From NCBI GenBank assembly GCA_026929865.2, contig CM049403.1, positions 26,721,001-26,785,000 on the forward strand: 64,000 nucleotides of DNA. The letters are read 5' to 3'. The notes under the pieces are model-generated. The model saw nothing but the letters and a program-made list of their open reading frames with translations. It had not been told where the DNA came from and searched no databases. Numbering within the stretch: position 1 is the stretch's first letter; every line of letters begins with the position of its first letter. Shown one piece after another: positions 12,823 through 30,925 of this stretch. The stretch comes from Hyperoplus lanceolatus (lineage: Eukaryota > Chordata > Actinopteri > Uranoscopiformes > Ammodytidae). The translations under genes and the position numbers were made by a program.

Positions 12823-15800
12823 AATAAGGATTTAAAAGTATCCGAGTACACCTTGTGAACTGGATCCCTGGCTTTGATTCTCACAGCACCCCGTAAGAGG
12901 CAGAGGGATGTATGATACTGAAGGCCAAACTAACTTTGGTATTATGCAGAAAGTATACAAAGCAAAACACAAATCAGTTTATTTAGTAATTGGCTAGTAA
13001 ACATGTTTCCACTTACATATTCACAAATCAGAGTGTTTAAATATCTGTGATTCAGTGCTAGTAGGGCATCCACATAGAACAGAATAGAAGCTTGTATCAG
13101 ATTAACTTCGTAGATAAAACAAATAGACAAAAATAAAGAGTTGCAATGGATGTGTGGGAAATGTCAGGTGCTGTAACATGCCAACAAAGATATAATGAAA
13201 TCGTCTGATTTTAGCTCTAGTTTTCCACTCCCGCACATACATTTTTCATATAACTGTAGTTGCTGTGTGTGGGCGCTGATGACAAAAAAAAACGCTTTAC
13301 GAAGTGCAAGGTATATATTACTGTCTCTGACTTAGAATTGACTGTTTTGGGCTTTTGATGCTCCGTACACATTGTTTTGGACCAAAGCTGCTTTGCCAGA
13401 GAAATACATCAGGACGTCCGTTTATTCTCCAAACACCGGTTGGACCATCATGGGACATAGTGCAGGTTGTTCCCGAATGTTTTATATTCCTTTCTAAATT
13501 GTGATGAATTGTGCACTATTTAGATAAGGTAGGATCATAATTTCTAATATTTCCCATATCAGTAAAACCCTGACATGCACTATGTCAACATTTCCAAAAA
13601 CAAACTGGAAGCCTTGACAGTTTTCTAAAGCCTGAATGGAGTCTCTCTATCTGTGACAAGCCACTGAACCCCAACCAGTTTAACTGATCCTTTCCACAGC
13701 CGGGTCCTGCCGTGCTCTTATCTGAAGGAGTGTGTTGATGTGACTGTGTCATGATAATGAAGTTAGGGTCACAGAAGCCTGTCTCAGTGACTGAGTGATC
13801 GCCTGAGGGCTTGTGCCACCACCCTCATTCATCACTGCAATGATAGTTTTCGCTCCCTCTCTCTCTCTCTCTTTTCCCCCTCTCTCTCACGCTCTCCGTC
13901 TCTCCATCTGTCTCTCTCATTTCCCATTCCCAGTCTCTGCATTTGCATTTGTACCCTTTCAGCTGTTCATTAACACTTGATGAATGCTGCCGTGTAAAAA
14001 GGTTCCCTTAAAGTCATTTAGTTTGTGAGTCATGAACATTTCCTGCGCCCCTGCTCCACACCCATCACACGCTCTTTTTCTGGCTACTGGCTTTCTAATG
14101 CAGGTCATCTGTCAGACACCCACTCGTTATTATCTGTTAGCTCGCTGTCCTGGGGACCAGCACCTCCTTTCAACCCCCGAGCAACCTGAAACCTTTGAGT
14201 AAACCAAGTGTGGACTGACAGCACATCACCCACTAACTCAACACACAGCAGAGGGGTGGCCGTCTATAGTAGAGACCTGTCGAAATATTTCTTCAAATCT
14301 TCATTAACAAATAGAACTGCTATGACTGTATCTTGATTTTGAGTGTTTGAATAAATGTCAGTAGTGTATAGGATTAAAAAAAACATTGACATTTCCCTCA
14401 AACACATAACTATCAAAAGTAAAATCAGAGACACTGATCATTTGGAATAGTCCCTTTGTTTCAGAGTTGTAGTCTGTCAATATATTTTAGATATTTATGG
14501 TTACAAGTGGGAGGTATTCATAGATTATGATACAGAAATATTAAAAGTTGTTGTTGTGGGAGCCAGGGCCATAAATAGGTGAGCTAACAGATTTTTAGAA
14601 CTGTGCCACGGTATGGCTATTTAAAAGTTTTTCAAACCCTTTCACTTTCACTGTCATTTATTCCTCTCTTCCTCACTTTTTTCGACTTCAACTGCTCTTT
14701 CTCCTCATATGGACCGGTTTTGCACTTTGCACCTGCCATTAGTCTGCAGTACTATCTCTCATGCATTAACAATTGGCTAATATTGCCTCCCATTATATCT
14801 TCTGTCTCTCATAGAGAAAAGAGTCGAGGTGTTGGGAGTCAGACTGAGTGTGGGCGCCTGATGGTTTTACAACAGCCCACGAGAAGGCCAACCATCTTAT
14901 TATCATGTCTCGCCATTAACAGTCTCACCTTTAGCAAAAGTTGCCGTTTTACAAAAGGTTTCATATTAACAGTGACAGACTAACAAGATTAAATACACAC
15001 TTTCATGAGCCTAATGACTCGTGCGCTAATTGTGATTGGTTGATTTGCTTTGCCGCTGCCAGATGAAATACCGATTGAGGGAACAAGGCTTTTTGATGAT
15101 GAGATGATGAATGTTAAGACTTAATCACATCGAAAATGACCTTTATCGCTTTTCTGCACCTGTTGGCTGTCTAATCGGCAGTTGGTGTTTTGATGTTTGA
15201 CTTTGTGTATGTAATTTCAATCTTTATTGTAGCCATATCTAGTTTAGTTGCACTGCCAGTGTAAGACTATCAGATGGAGCCAAATGTTAACATACCGCTT
15301 ATTATCTGCAGTATTAGGGGCTTATCGCATAGCTTTGCTGTCAGAAAGATTCAACTTCTAAAGAATCTCTGAATATCCACCATTATACTTTAAAAGGGTA
15401 AGGCCTTCTCCATGGTCCTGAAATTGAACTCAACTTTTAACACTGTGAAATAAACTGTTTGAATGTGTGCTGTCATAAGTCAGGGTTAGAAGAGGTTAAA
15501 TATAATATGTGAAATAACCTTTGTTTTCCTCCCCTTTGGGGTCTCTGACATCTGACAATTACAGCTCCATTCTGCTCCTGCTCTGCTGATTACATTTGCA
15601 GTAGGTATCAATATGCCACAATGTTATGAAATCAAGTCCAGGTAGGCACTTATGTTTTACCTCAAATGGTGCATTGTAATTACTCATTAAGATAATTGGC
15701 TGGAACACTAACTCGATCCAATGCTGCTTGCGTTGCTTACTCTCTGTCAGATGCCACATTGTATGTCACATCCTACTCAACCTCTGCGTATGAATCTCAG

Positions 15801-16600
15801 CGAGAGAATAAAATCCTCAGGTCTATTATGATGGCAGGATAATTATTTTATGAGCGGCATTTGACATTTGGAGCACAGTTTAGTATTGGCCCCCAAAACA
15901 GCGGCTGTGCAATACAGCTTGTTTGCAGAGCTTTGAATTTACCTTCTGGGGCTTCAAAAAGAAAGATACACAGCGCTTAAAGAGTAAATAAAGTGCAGCA
16001 TTTAGCAGTTAAAGAGGATGGTTAAGACCAAAAGTAAGAAAACACAGAAAAACAATGTGGCGGGTATTTACCGGCCAAGTGTAATCTGATAGATCTTATA
16101 GAATGTGTTGCATGTCATTTCCATATACATTTACAATAATTTCCCTTATTTTCTTTTACATTGCAGCCTTTGATACCTTCATCAGCTCACTCACAATCCC
16201 AACAAATGTAAAGGCTTTGTTACATTCACACAATGCCTCACAAACTATGTATAATGAAACACAAAACAGCAACAATAAACATTGCCCTAAAGGACCGAGC
16301 AGACAATTACACAATATAGAGTCGTTAAAGGGGGAAACAGAAAGGGTTTGCATGCAATAAGATTGCAGTGTAGGCGTTGTGTTTAGTTATAGGATTATCT
16401 GCTGTGACTGCTTCAGTTAGCGTGTTGGATTAAGCACGTTGAGCTCTGTGAGGCCTGCAAACCCTGCAGCCAGCAAACAGGAACACACTGCAATGAGCTA
16501 TTGGAACTGCCAAAAGCCAACTTTGAGTTCCTGCTTCATCAAAACATTCTAAAACTTCAATCAATATGCAATATAACACTGCAGAGCCCAGACTGCATTT
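12823..16600. other. Intergenic, no gene recognised
   Basis: Contains a CT-rich stretch near 13,855-13,920. The 126-codon frame at 14,603 and smaller frames show no domain, codon or splice support. The region is not obviously repeat-derived, so it may hold conserved non-coding DNA, which I cannot test here. Confidence 0.5.
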
Positions 16601-16602
16601 AT

Positions 16603-20566
<3,964 letters not shown>

Positions 20567-20570
20567 TTAA

Positions 20571-21177
20571 CCCATTGATGACGGCTGCTGCGCGATGCCA
20601 CATTGGCTCTCCTGCCTGATGCTGCATCGCGCAGCATTATTACTTTATCTAATTTTCATGGTATTCCCAGCATAGAATGCACTGTCATTGGTTCAAATAC
20701 ACATGAGGTGGTTTTTGTTGATTTTTTTAAGACCACGTGACCACCCAAAAGTTGTGTGGTTTGCCGAAAATCACGTCAATCAAAAAAATAAAAAATAAAA
20801 AAATAAAACAAAATAATAAAAAAATACGTCGGCTATGTCGGCGACGGAACAGTTAGTGGCATTTGGTGCGCAGAATCAAGGTCTACTATACACTACTGAC
20901 GAAAATCACACAACACATTGCATCTATTTATTAACAATATTTAATAATTTTCTAATTCATCTAATTTTGACGATTTTTAGAAATATTTGTTGTTTGTAAG
21001 GCTAAGGGAGCATGTTTAAATAAAACCTGTGAACCTTAACTTTTAAATGTATTTTATTTCATTTTCTATGTCTACACACTTAGATATTAAGGTTTTGGTA
21101 GACTTGACAATTTGTACTATTTTTTCAGAAAACCCTCACATTAGGACATGCTCCTAGATTCCATAGTCATCAATGGG
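20571..21177. mobile_element. piggyBac-type MITE
   Basis: Both ends abut TTAA (20,567-20,570 and 21,178-21,181). The termini are perfect inverted repeats, CCCATTGATGAC and GTCATCAATGGG. TTAA duplication with CCC termini is the hallmark of the piggyBac superfamily. The 607-bp interior has no transposase and includes a GC-rich imperfect palindrome built on TGCGCGATG near 20,590-20,635. Confidence 0.85.
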
Positions 21178-21181
21178 TTAA

Positions 21182-24100
21182 TGAGATCTGGAGACTTTCT
21201 TTTCTTTCCTTTCTACTTCTTCTGGACTGTTTTTTTCATTTCATATCAGTACTGCTGGATTAATCATTAATGTAGGACAAGTCTGGGGATATTACAATGT
21301 TAACCTCAGCATGATGATGCCCACAGTGACCATGGTGACATGCTCATGTTGACATACATAATGTGAAAGCATGCTTATATATGCTAATTAGCCCCGAACA
21401 CGGAGTACAGTTGAGGATAATGGGTATGTCAGTGGTTTTGCAGGTATTTAGCCATGGACACAAAATTGACAAAGTCGGACCTGATGATGGCGCTGGATTT
21501 AAAAAGTCCGGGGCTCACAAAAGTCATTACAGTCCATCCTGAGGGGAATAATGTAATGTTTCAGTTCTAGGTCTCATTCATCCATTCAATAGTTGTACAG
21601 ACATTTCCCTCAAAACCATAAACCTCGAACTTCATTGTGGGAGTTAAGCAAAAGTCAGGGGATGATCAAAATATTTAGAAATGAACATCTTTGGATCATG
21701 AATGTCTATCAAGCATTAATTGGACCAAAATGATAACCCAACTGATGAGAAACAAACGGACATCCTCCTTTGATGTTGACATGTAAAAACATTGTGAATT
21801 GTACCTGTTGTAGAAATTAGATGTTTCCCTTGGTCTGCAATAAAGAAAGAAATCCAAACAAAAATAAACTTTAATGTTGTTCTTTTTTTAGCTCTACACC
21901 TGAAACATGATTCCAAACTAAACTTTCACAGCAGGGCTGAGGTGGTGTTTAAATCTCATGCTGCATTTGAGCCACTGCTCATGACAAGGTCTTTCATGCT
22001 TCTGCAGACTGTGCGGTCATGGCATCTAGGAGATAGGGCCTGGCGGAGAGTTGCTGAACCAAACTCTGTTGATCACCAGCAGCGGAAAAAAAGCAGATAA
22101 GAAAGGACAACACAGTCTCCGAGACAACACAGGTTGGATTTAGGTGACAGTAACTACGACTCAGGGCACTTTGTCTTTTTACGTTTCAAGAGAAAGAACA
22201 TTGAAACAGCATCAAAGGTCAGAAGATAAAATGCCAGTGTTAGCTGTGGGAGGCTTCGCCAAAACCTGACACCAAATGCAAAGGTAGCATATAGTGTCCC
22301 CTAAAAACATCAGATCCATTATTCATAGAAAGAGAAATAAATACTACCAAAGAAATACTTAGAGTCTAACTTAGCTACAGTAAATTCAGGCTGCAGAATC
22401 TGTATAATATTTGCAAACATATAAATGCCTTAGTTTGCTTAACATGAAATTTCATCATGATCTTTGAAATAGTAAACGGACAAAATAAACGTTTATTTGC
22501 ACAAACCACAAGTATACATAAGGCTAATGGATTAATATCATTATTTTGTAGATGTTTGGTCATGAGCAAAGAGATGTATTTACTTAAGTGAACATCTTGC
22601 TGCCTGAACTGGCAAACAACAATTGCATGGATGTATACATATTCAATGACCCCCTTTTATGTGATGCGGTTACTGCAGCTAAGCACGATCACACGGCCAT
22701 CTATAATAAATGTTGCTGCAATGAGTTGGCTCCTTTTAGATTCTGACCCTGCTGATTTTATTTCAAGTGGTAAGCCACTGAAGCTGGCATTAGGCAGTCT
22801 ACAGTAAGTGCTTTTGATGACGTCTGAGGTGGAAATATACACTGGGTTAACAGCCGACTCACACCTGTCTAATGTCTTCTTTGTAGTCCCCTACAAAGTG
22901 TAAAGGCTACAGGACATCATTACTTTTGCAAGGTAAAGAATAAAACATCTGCACTCTCACCCCCTTTGACCTGCCTCCTCTTGGAAAAGGCTCATGAATA
23001 CAAACAGAGAAACACACATTGTCCCAGCACTAAGATCCACACTTGCACTGTTATACTCGGATATAGTACTCTGTCTGTCTATATACACAATGAGGCTCAG
23101 ACAAATGCCCCTGTTTTGGAGCAGCTGGTACGCCTGGCAGGATCTGTGCCTTGCTTAAGTGTATTAAGAAATCACAATGTTGCTGATGGAAGAGAGAGCC
23201 ATTCTTGTTACTCTTGCAAATGCAAAAAAAAGAAAAAAGACATGGGGAGAACGGGGTAATCTGATCCACTTTTTACATTTGCTCCCCTCTAAGCGAGCTA
23301 AAATGATTTATCACTCAAATTTACACATTTCCCATTAATTCAGGATGTTTCCTAGAAATGGGCATTAGCAGATTTTTTTCAAGACAAAATGCAGTGAAAA
23401 TATGATTGTTTTAAAAAAAAGTTGTCATGTGGCTCACTTTACCCCAGCTGTGGCTTGAAAGGCAACTCATTCAGCTGCAGCGAGCAGTCAACAGTAGCCT
23501 AGTCTATTTAAACAAAATTTTAAATAGGCCACTGAAAAGCTACTCCCAACACATTCACAACAACCTATTTAATTTATCCTAAATTGTACCAATATGTATA
23601 ATTATTTATTTAATAGGCTATGTTTAATGTTTTAAAGTTTGGTTTTAATAAACAGAAGGACATTATAATAATAATAATTCTGAATCAGCAAAAAATTGCA
23701 ATTGGCAGGTTAGATTCTTTTTTCTAAATTGCAGTCAGTGCACCATAAGTACTTTTCCATAAGTATTACTGCACACACTAGGATATAATATTAATTGAGA
23801 ATCTCAAATGAGACCAAGATGACATGCTCAAAGGTAATTAGAGCAAAATGCAAGGGTTAAAGTTATGCAAGTTTTCGATCATACTTTGTGTGCTACCAAA
23901 TTTATTTTTGTGCTACTGAATTTTTTTGCTTGCTAGCACCAGTGCTACCACCTAAAAAAATAAGCGTACAGCCCTGAAGTGACAAAACAATGGCTTTATT
24001 AAATTTTTCTTTGGTTTTTCACCGACTAATTACAAATCAGTTGTGGGGAAAGGAACCTGCAGTTCTCAAATAGCGCAAATGTGACTCCAAAGTCATTTGA

Positions 24101-26704
24101 CACCATTTACTGTGCACACAAATCCCCTGAGTGCAATTTCCCGAACTCAGTGACAAAGCAGCAATCCTAAAGTAAGTGACAAGTATTTCTTGCGGACATA
24201 TATGAGGCATTCATCACACGAAAATTGGGAACAACGTCGGTAGGCTCAGTGGGAGAATCACACACGGCAATCCTTTCATTCCCTTTCAGCCCTCTCTGAA
24301 CTAATGAAGAGTTATTACAGAGGTTACTCGACCACAGGAAAACCCTGTCGCTGTCTCTCTCACTGTGGAATTAAAGTTAATTGACTGTACAGGGGATTTG
24401 GTGTAGGCCAGAACCAAATCAGTCTGCAATTTAATGTGCAATGTCATCCCACATCCTTAAAATTGAAGTTCCACTTTCAAACCATACAATCACCGTCCTC
24501 CTGGTGGCAATGATGCAGTCACGATATTTTTATACCATTTATTTCACAGTGAGCATAGACCACAAAATCATTGACTTTCTTTGTCCGAAACTTTCCCTTA
24601 GGGTTATCATTTTACACTTACACTTAGACTGTTATAATCAATAACTCATTCCAGCTTGGTGTTTATGCCCCAGTGCCAACTGATCTGCGACTTAAAAAAA
24701 ACTGCTGAATTTAAACAATCTTACAATCTGCTGAAATAGAGAAGCACAATGTGTTTATTTTGTAATGATTATCTTGGAAACTGGATGACTTCAAAATAAC
24801 TTATTGAGAATGTTTTGTGCTTTGTTTGTATTGCTGATACCAATCTTATCCATAACCAGAAAATGCAAGTTGCATTTAGTTGAATGGATCAACACAGTCC
24901 AAGTTGCCTGAGTAAAAACCCAATACAGGATTGTAAATTAACACCAATTTAAAATTTAAATTGGATTTTATTTGGTAAACAAGTTAAGTTTGGTCATCAG
25001 GCTTTTCAAACTAATGGCTAACATAAACTGACCTTAAAAATGTGAAATTGGTGTGCTACTATTCATGCCTTTGTTAATATAGGCTACTTAATGACACATA
25101 TTGCATACACATATCCAGGTACATGGCATCTTCATAGGTGATAGGTTGACAGTCAAGCCTTTCCGGTCAGTTGTTCTTTCCGACAATCAGCCAGATGCTC
25201 AAAACAAGCAGGTGGTTTTAACTTAGCTCATTCTATCTGCTCAGTGACATCCAACAAACACACAGCGGGTATCAAATACCTGCAAGCTTTCTTATCCTGC
25301 CACTTCAACCTTAGTATGGCTGTTCTGACCCACAATCCGTATGGCGGACATTTAAGCAAAAATAAGAGGTTTGAAGCAAATGTTAGGACAATATACGTAT
25401 ATATACAGTATGTATAAGTATGTCCCATTTGTATGCACACTGCATGCAAAATACATACTTGTTATGAACAGCTGCAGTGTGTAGTATAGCAAAATACTGC
25501 GACTGCGATTTGGAACAAAAATATTAAAGTAGACCATGACTTTAGGCTTATGAAGGATGATGGAGATTATTTGAAGCTGACATTATTGCCTACTGTCAAC
25601 ATGAGCCCACAGAGTGCATATCTTTTAAGGCCGTAAAATGACGAGTCCCTGTCTGTCCATGTGTTTGCCCTCAAGAAATAAAGTTAATCAGCCTTGCAAG
25701 CTTCATTGTTGAATTATTCCTGTAGAAAGAGAACTGGGAGAGCAGAGAGCTTTGTAAAATGCTTGGTTCCTCCACTGCTGACTGTGCAGAAAGACAGGGA
25801 GAGATACAGGCTCAGCTTGCACTGATATGGGATTTTGAAGACACATTTGAGCATTTTTACTGCATTCAATGTCTTAACATTTTTGACCCTTTGGAATATT
25901 CTGTCTTAACTTCAGTTTTATTATTCTAAGGAAAAGGAAAGCCCACTCAAACACCCTGCAGACCACACTGAAAAGGCAATTATACAGCTACAACCTTTCT
26001 TAGTAACCCTTCACACATATTTAGTTGTAAAAAAAAGTTAGCTTGGGTAAGGTGTGAATGAGATTTTCAAATAAATATAATATGTCAATTATTAACCAGC
26101 ATGGGGAAGTGGTTAGCAGACAGTTTGCATAAATTTGCTAAATTTGCATTCATTTGTAGTCTTGTTTCTGGTCACCCGATATTTTAGCTCTGTACTAGCT
26201 CCTGAGAAAATTATCTTGCCTTTCATCTGATAAATGCTCCACTATGTTCCCCAGCCAGCTTCTAACTGTGTCTGTATATTGTTCTGGTGGTGTAGAGTCG
26301 GCCACTACATTTGGGGGCTCACAACAAAGCTCCCTTCAAAGCAGAGGGGAGCAGCAGATACACGGGATACTGCTCTCTCTGTAGGTTCATTGAGAACAAA
26401 CTGATCAATGATAGCCATGTGATAAAAGAGCAATCAATATCTCGTCTGTTTATCAGCAACATAAGTCTAACCCGGGCACAAATATTTTGGCATGGTGTCA
26501 ACACTGCTTTGGCTGTCTTTGTTGACATCTGTCTCATCACCCATCCTGAAGCTAGTTCTGACTCTGTGGTGTTGAATTATGCACTGCTCTTCCTGTCTAC
26601 AGGTGTGCTGGAGATTATGCTCAATCTCAAGTGGCAGTCATGCTATGTGTATGTTGTGTTTGTGCTTGAGCAAACATGTGTGGTCACAAATGTCAATCTT
26701 TAAA
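21182..26704. other. Intergenic, no gene recognised
   Basis: Includes repeat-like pieces near 23,245-23,460 (GGGGTAA at one end, TTTACCCC at the other) and near 23,890-23,980, which resemble common fish repeats but which I cannot delimit. The 130-codon frame at 26,311-26,703 is the longest non-repeat frame here and shows no domain. Confidence 0.5.
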
Positions 26705-26712
26705 AAAGTATT

Positions 26713-27042
26713 GGTAACACTTTACAATAAGGGTACATTAATGAACTGTTAATTAATGTTCAGTTAATTCTTAATATGCATTAACGAAGCATTAATCAAC
26801 AGTTAATAACGGGTTAGTTAATGCTTAAATAGGATTAACTCAGCAACAACTAACAGTTATGCTTAGTAGATGCTTAACTAAGCATTAGCTAACTAAGCAT
26901 AGTTCATGGTTGACCAACCATTTACTAACCGTTAATAACTAAACAGTAACAGTTAATAAATGCTTAATAAGCTAACCGTTCATAGCATTAAGTAAGCATT
27001 AATTATAAGTTAATTAATGTACCATTATTGTAAAGTGTTACT
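26713..27042. mobile_element. hAT-type MITE with perfect target duplication
   Basis: The 330-bp element begins GGTAACACTTTAC and ends GTAAAGTGTTACT. It is flanked on both sides by the 8-bp duplication AAAGTATT (26,705-26,712 and 27,043-27,050). The interior is made of degenerate GTTAAT / TGCTTAA subrepeats and has no coding capacity. An 8-bp duplication fits hAT. Confidence 0.85.
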
Positions 27043-27093
27043 AAAGTATTGAATGATGTAATGAGAAAAAATGCAAATCTTACCTGGACCTCC

Positions 27094-27137
27094 TTTGCTT
27101 GTGAGGGGTGTCATCTGTGACGCCCCTCACAAGCAAG
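27094..27137. repeat. Short near-perfect foldback (hairpin)
   Basis: Two 20-nt arms separated by the 4-nt loop TCTG are complementary, with two G-T wobble positions. The core arm is GCTTGTGAGGGG. It lies 50 bp beyond the MITE at 26,713. No flanking terminal repeats or tail were seen, so it may be a structured RNA or simple inverted duplication. Confidence 0.8.
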
Positions 27138-30100
27138 TCTGATGTGGAACCTTTTCATAGTTCCAAATTGGTCCATGTGTAAGAAACTGAGGAGGGTAGT
27201 GTGATGTGCCTTGCCATTAATTGAGAGCCTTGTACTAGAAGTGTATCTTGTTGTTGTTTATTTCATTTATGGATAAATGAATTAGATAAATAGTACATTC
27301 AAATTGTCTTTTGGCCAAATGCAGTTATGTGTGTAAGTGATCCCCCCCTCACTGATGATGGTGCTTTAATAAACGGCCACACAAGGCCAAACAGATCTGT
27401 GGCTAAACCTCCTCACTGATACATAAAGTATCTAAAGGCCAACCTCACAAAAGCTTTTCAATAAACAACGTCCCTGGTGCATTCAGGGACAACATTGGGG
27501 TTTCTTTTTTAAACAAGGGTCTGACCTCTGTGGTGACCCCTGGTTGCATCACTCTGAATCATTCATTATTCCTTTGTGGGCAAAGAGCTGCAGCGGGAAG
27601 AGACGGATCGGATTTGAGTCGGTCAGCCGTGAGTCTCTCTTCTTGACAATGAGCTGTACCAAACACCAGGATCAAAGCAGGAGAAGCAGTAGAGCATACA
27701 TGACAATCAACTCTGTAAAAAGCCAATGACAACTAAGACTAAGCCCATCTTGACAATCTTCTTTCTTTTCTTTGTTACACAGTGCAGTGTATAAAAATAA
27801 ATCTCACACCCCACTGGAAAACAGCCAGTTCATTAACCTGTAAGAAATAAACATTGTTACTGCTTACTGTATATCATTAGCATTAAGATGAGATCCTTTG
27901 GGAGGGCTTGGCTGTTTGTTTGCTGTGGGTTTAAACATCCATGCTCATCCTGTTGAATAAACAGGCTTGGATTATCCTAGCAGCCAAAGACAACGTGCTA
28001 GCTACTGTCAGCAAACAATCTCAAACAGATCCACTTGCCCTGCTCATCAGCAGCATTGCACTACTTGCTCTGCGTCGCAGATCCACAGTATCTGCGCCAA
28101 AAAATCTGTTCATTCACAGGTTAAAAAAAATAATTAGTTAATAAGTTAAATTCCGACTAATTAAAAACCAACAGAATTATTTATGGATTAAAGGTCTAGG
28201 TCAACTAAGCCAGTCAGGTAAATTATTTATATCCTTAACACTTTAACATCATGTATATTTAACATACGCTAAATAATGAACTTGGTAGAAGTTTGCCCAC
28301 ATTGGGCTTTTCAATCTTGTGTGTTGCTGTAGTTACTGTGTGCAGCTAGAGTCCATGTGTGTTTAACAAAGAAAATGATTAAAGGGCTGCAGCAGCAGAG
28401 GAAATAGCCGAAAAAAGTCAGGATTCTGCTCTTAATACCCTTTATATCCCCTGCATGTGGTTGTGTGTGTGTGTGTGGGAGGCACCAGTGTTTCCGAAAC
28501 AGAAAATGTTCCCCCTCAAATCTAAACAGTGTAAAGGTCAGATAGCAGGTATTGCTTTTCCTTTTTGTACGTTATTAAATTATTTTATTTTTCTTATTAC
28601 ATGCAACCAAAACCAACAGGCTCAGCAGGAAAGTTCAGGTCAATACTAGGGTTACTGGAGGTAATAAAACCAGCTGGTATCCACTTTTTGTTCTGTCCAA
28701 CCATGCCTTAATAATCAACATTTTACAATTGATTATTTTTGTTATTTATTTATTTAAAAATCCTTTTTTTCACCGTTTAGCCTCAGTTTTCTACTCAAGC
28801 ATCTTTGTGGATCACTTCTGTCCTCTAGTGGAGAAAATATGAAATGGGTATAAAACAATGCAGTTTCTCAGGGGCTACTACCTATGTATAATTAAAGGCT
28901 TGATTTACTTCTTTGATTTAACAGTGGCATTTTTCTCTTTTAGATATTTTGGGATGAGGATTCCAAATGTAGCTATTTGTTTCCCAATGTAAAAATGTTT
29001 TTTTTGTTTTTGAGGTCCATACTCATGACCCTAGGAGGATATTTTTAGCCAATGCAACATACTATGACACATAACACAAACTGTACTTTGATATGTACCG
29101 AAGACTTTCTGTTCATACTAGTAAATTAGATATTGTATGTAAGCATCACATCACTAAGTTCCCAGGACCCAAGGGTGATGTGTTTGATTGCTTTTCTTGT
29201 TCAGCCAGTCTCAAAACCCTAAGATATTAAAATGTGTACGACATTTACAAAGGGAAAATACAAGTAAAAGCACCATGTCCTCCTCCTTTGACACACTCAA
29301 TCACTAATAGACAAGTCAAGTATTGAGTGTGCTGTCAATAGACACTGTTCACCTCATAATACATTGCACAAAGTTAAAGGGAAAAGAGTGAATACATTGT
29401 GGTAACGCGTGATAAAGCCTCAGCAAGATACAGGTTATCACTTACTAATTGCATGTGACTGTATTTATAACAGTCAGTGTCGTTTGATTTTGATGTCTAA
29501 CATCACATGGTTTGTATGATTTCCTGGAGATTTGGTTTTTAATCAAAATCCAATACCAGTTTAACTGTCATCAAAGGGGCCTAATGCAGTATAAGCTAAC
29601 AAACAGGATAATAGATAAAAGTATGAGCATAGTTGTATCTATTTTTCAAACAATATATTTTCAGAAATTGGTATGTAGTATATAATGAAGAAATGTAGGC
29701 TACTGTGTGCTCAGTTGTGGTTCCAACCAAAAAAAATTTACCCAAATGTATTTATTTCTTAAAATCAATGCTTTTACAGCATTTAAATGAACACCCAGCA
29801 GACGGACTGTTAATAGAAATCAAACTCAGCTTAGTTTATTTGTTACATTCTGCTTGTCAGTAATTGCATATCATTTGAATATTCAGTGCCATCTGTTGTA
29901 AACTCCGCTCTGTAATTCTGCCTGTCTGTCTCTCTGTCTCAGTGATTTACTTCATAAACTTGATAAAAGGAACTGTTGGCTTCATCTAAAGAGAAAGCAT
30001 TCATGTAGCCTATCAGCGTTGTATGCAATTACATGTAGCAAAAACAGTTAGGTACAAAACTTTAACGTGAGAAAATTATACTTCGCTTGCTGGTATAAAA

Positions 30101-30860
30101 AGGATTTATTATATGATTATATAGACTGTTGCTATGACAATGCCTCTAGTTAATGTCCTCTCATTCCTGGTGTTTAGTCTCTGGCCAAGCTTCCTCAGGA
30201 GGGCACTGTTGAACAATTTGTTCCTTGGTCATAAGATTGTGAATAGGTAAGTACATTTCACCTTCTCACAAGACAGGATGAGAAATAAACATATGGTTAA
30301 TGTAGTTTAATTTGACCTGTCATTAAAACCAAGCCTGTTTGTCCAGTCACACCAGTCACCATTGTCCTACTTTAACATGCACTGAATGCATTTTTTGATT
30401 TCCTATATTTTTCTTTTTTTAATTCAAATAAATTTTTCTTTTTAAAGCTATAGTGTCAAGTTTTTAATATATTCATTAATATATATTTTTAAAATAAAAC
30501 TTCTTAGTTTAAGTGTAATACATTAGTTCATATATTGTCTTCCAGAGAATCTTCCACCCCTGGGAGAATGCATAACATGTTTCAACCCATTGTACTGTAC
30601 AACCCACATGCAAAGATACAACACACAAAATATCCATTATCACGCTTCTGGCGTTCCCGCAAAACTAATGTCAGTCGAACATTACAACATGTTGTTCTCC
30701 ATTTTTCTGCTTAGTCGGCAATGGAAGTTAGTTCATTCAACAGAAAAAGTTAAAGACTATTTTAGAAAATTCTCAAATGCCAATTACTTTGACACATAAA
30801 TGGCAATGCAAAGAATTGTTTATTTTTTTCTTGTGAGGTCAAATTTTAAAATGAATATTA

Positions 30861-30866
<6 letters not shown>
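27138..30866. other. Intergenic, nothing recognised
   Basis: AT-rich sequence without supportable exons, RNA genes or recognisable mobile elements on either strand. Confidence 0.5.

Positions 30867-30922
<56 letters not shown>
30867..30922. repeat. (AT)n microsatellite
   Basis: About 56 bp of AT dinucleotides about 0.9 kb upstream of gene 1. Confidence 0.95.

Positions 30923-30925
<3 letters not shown>

Noticed and set aside
14603-14983. 126-codon open frame
   Set aside because: Low-complexity Ser/Leu/Phe content from CT-rich DNA, no recognisable family.
26311-26703. 130-codon open frame, the longest outside the CCP genes
   Set aside because: No domain, no splice-consistent neighbours, ends at the MITE; length alone is not enough in vertebrate DNA.
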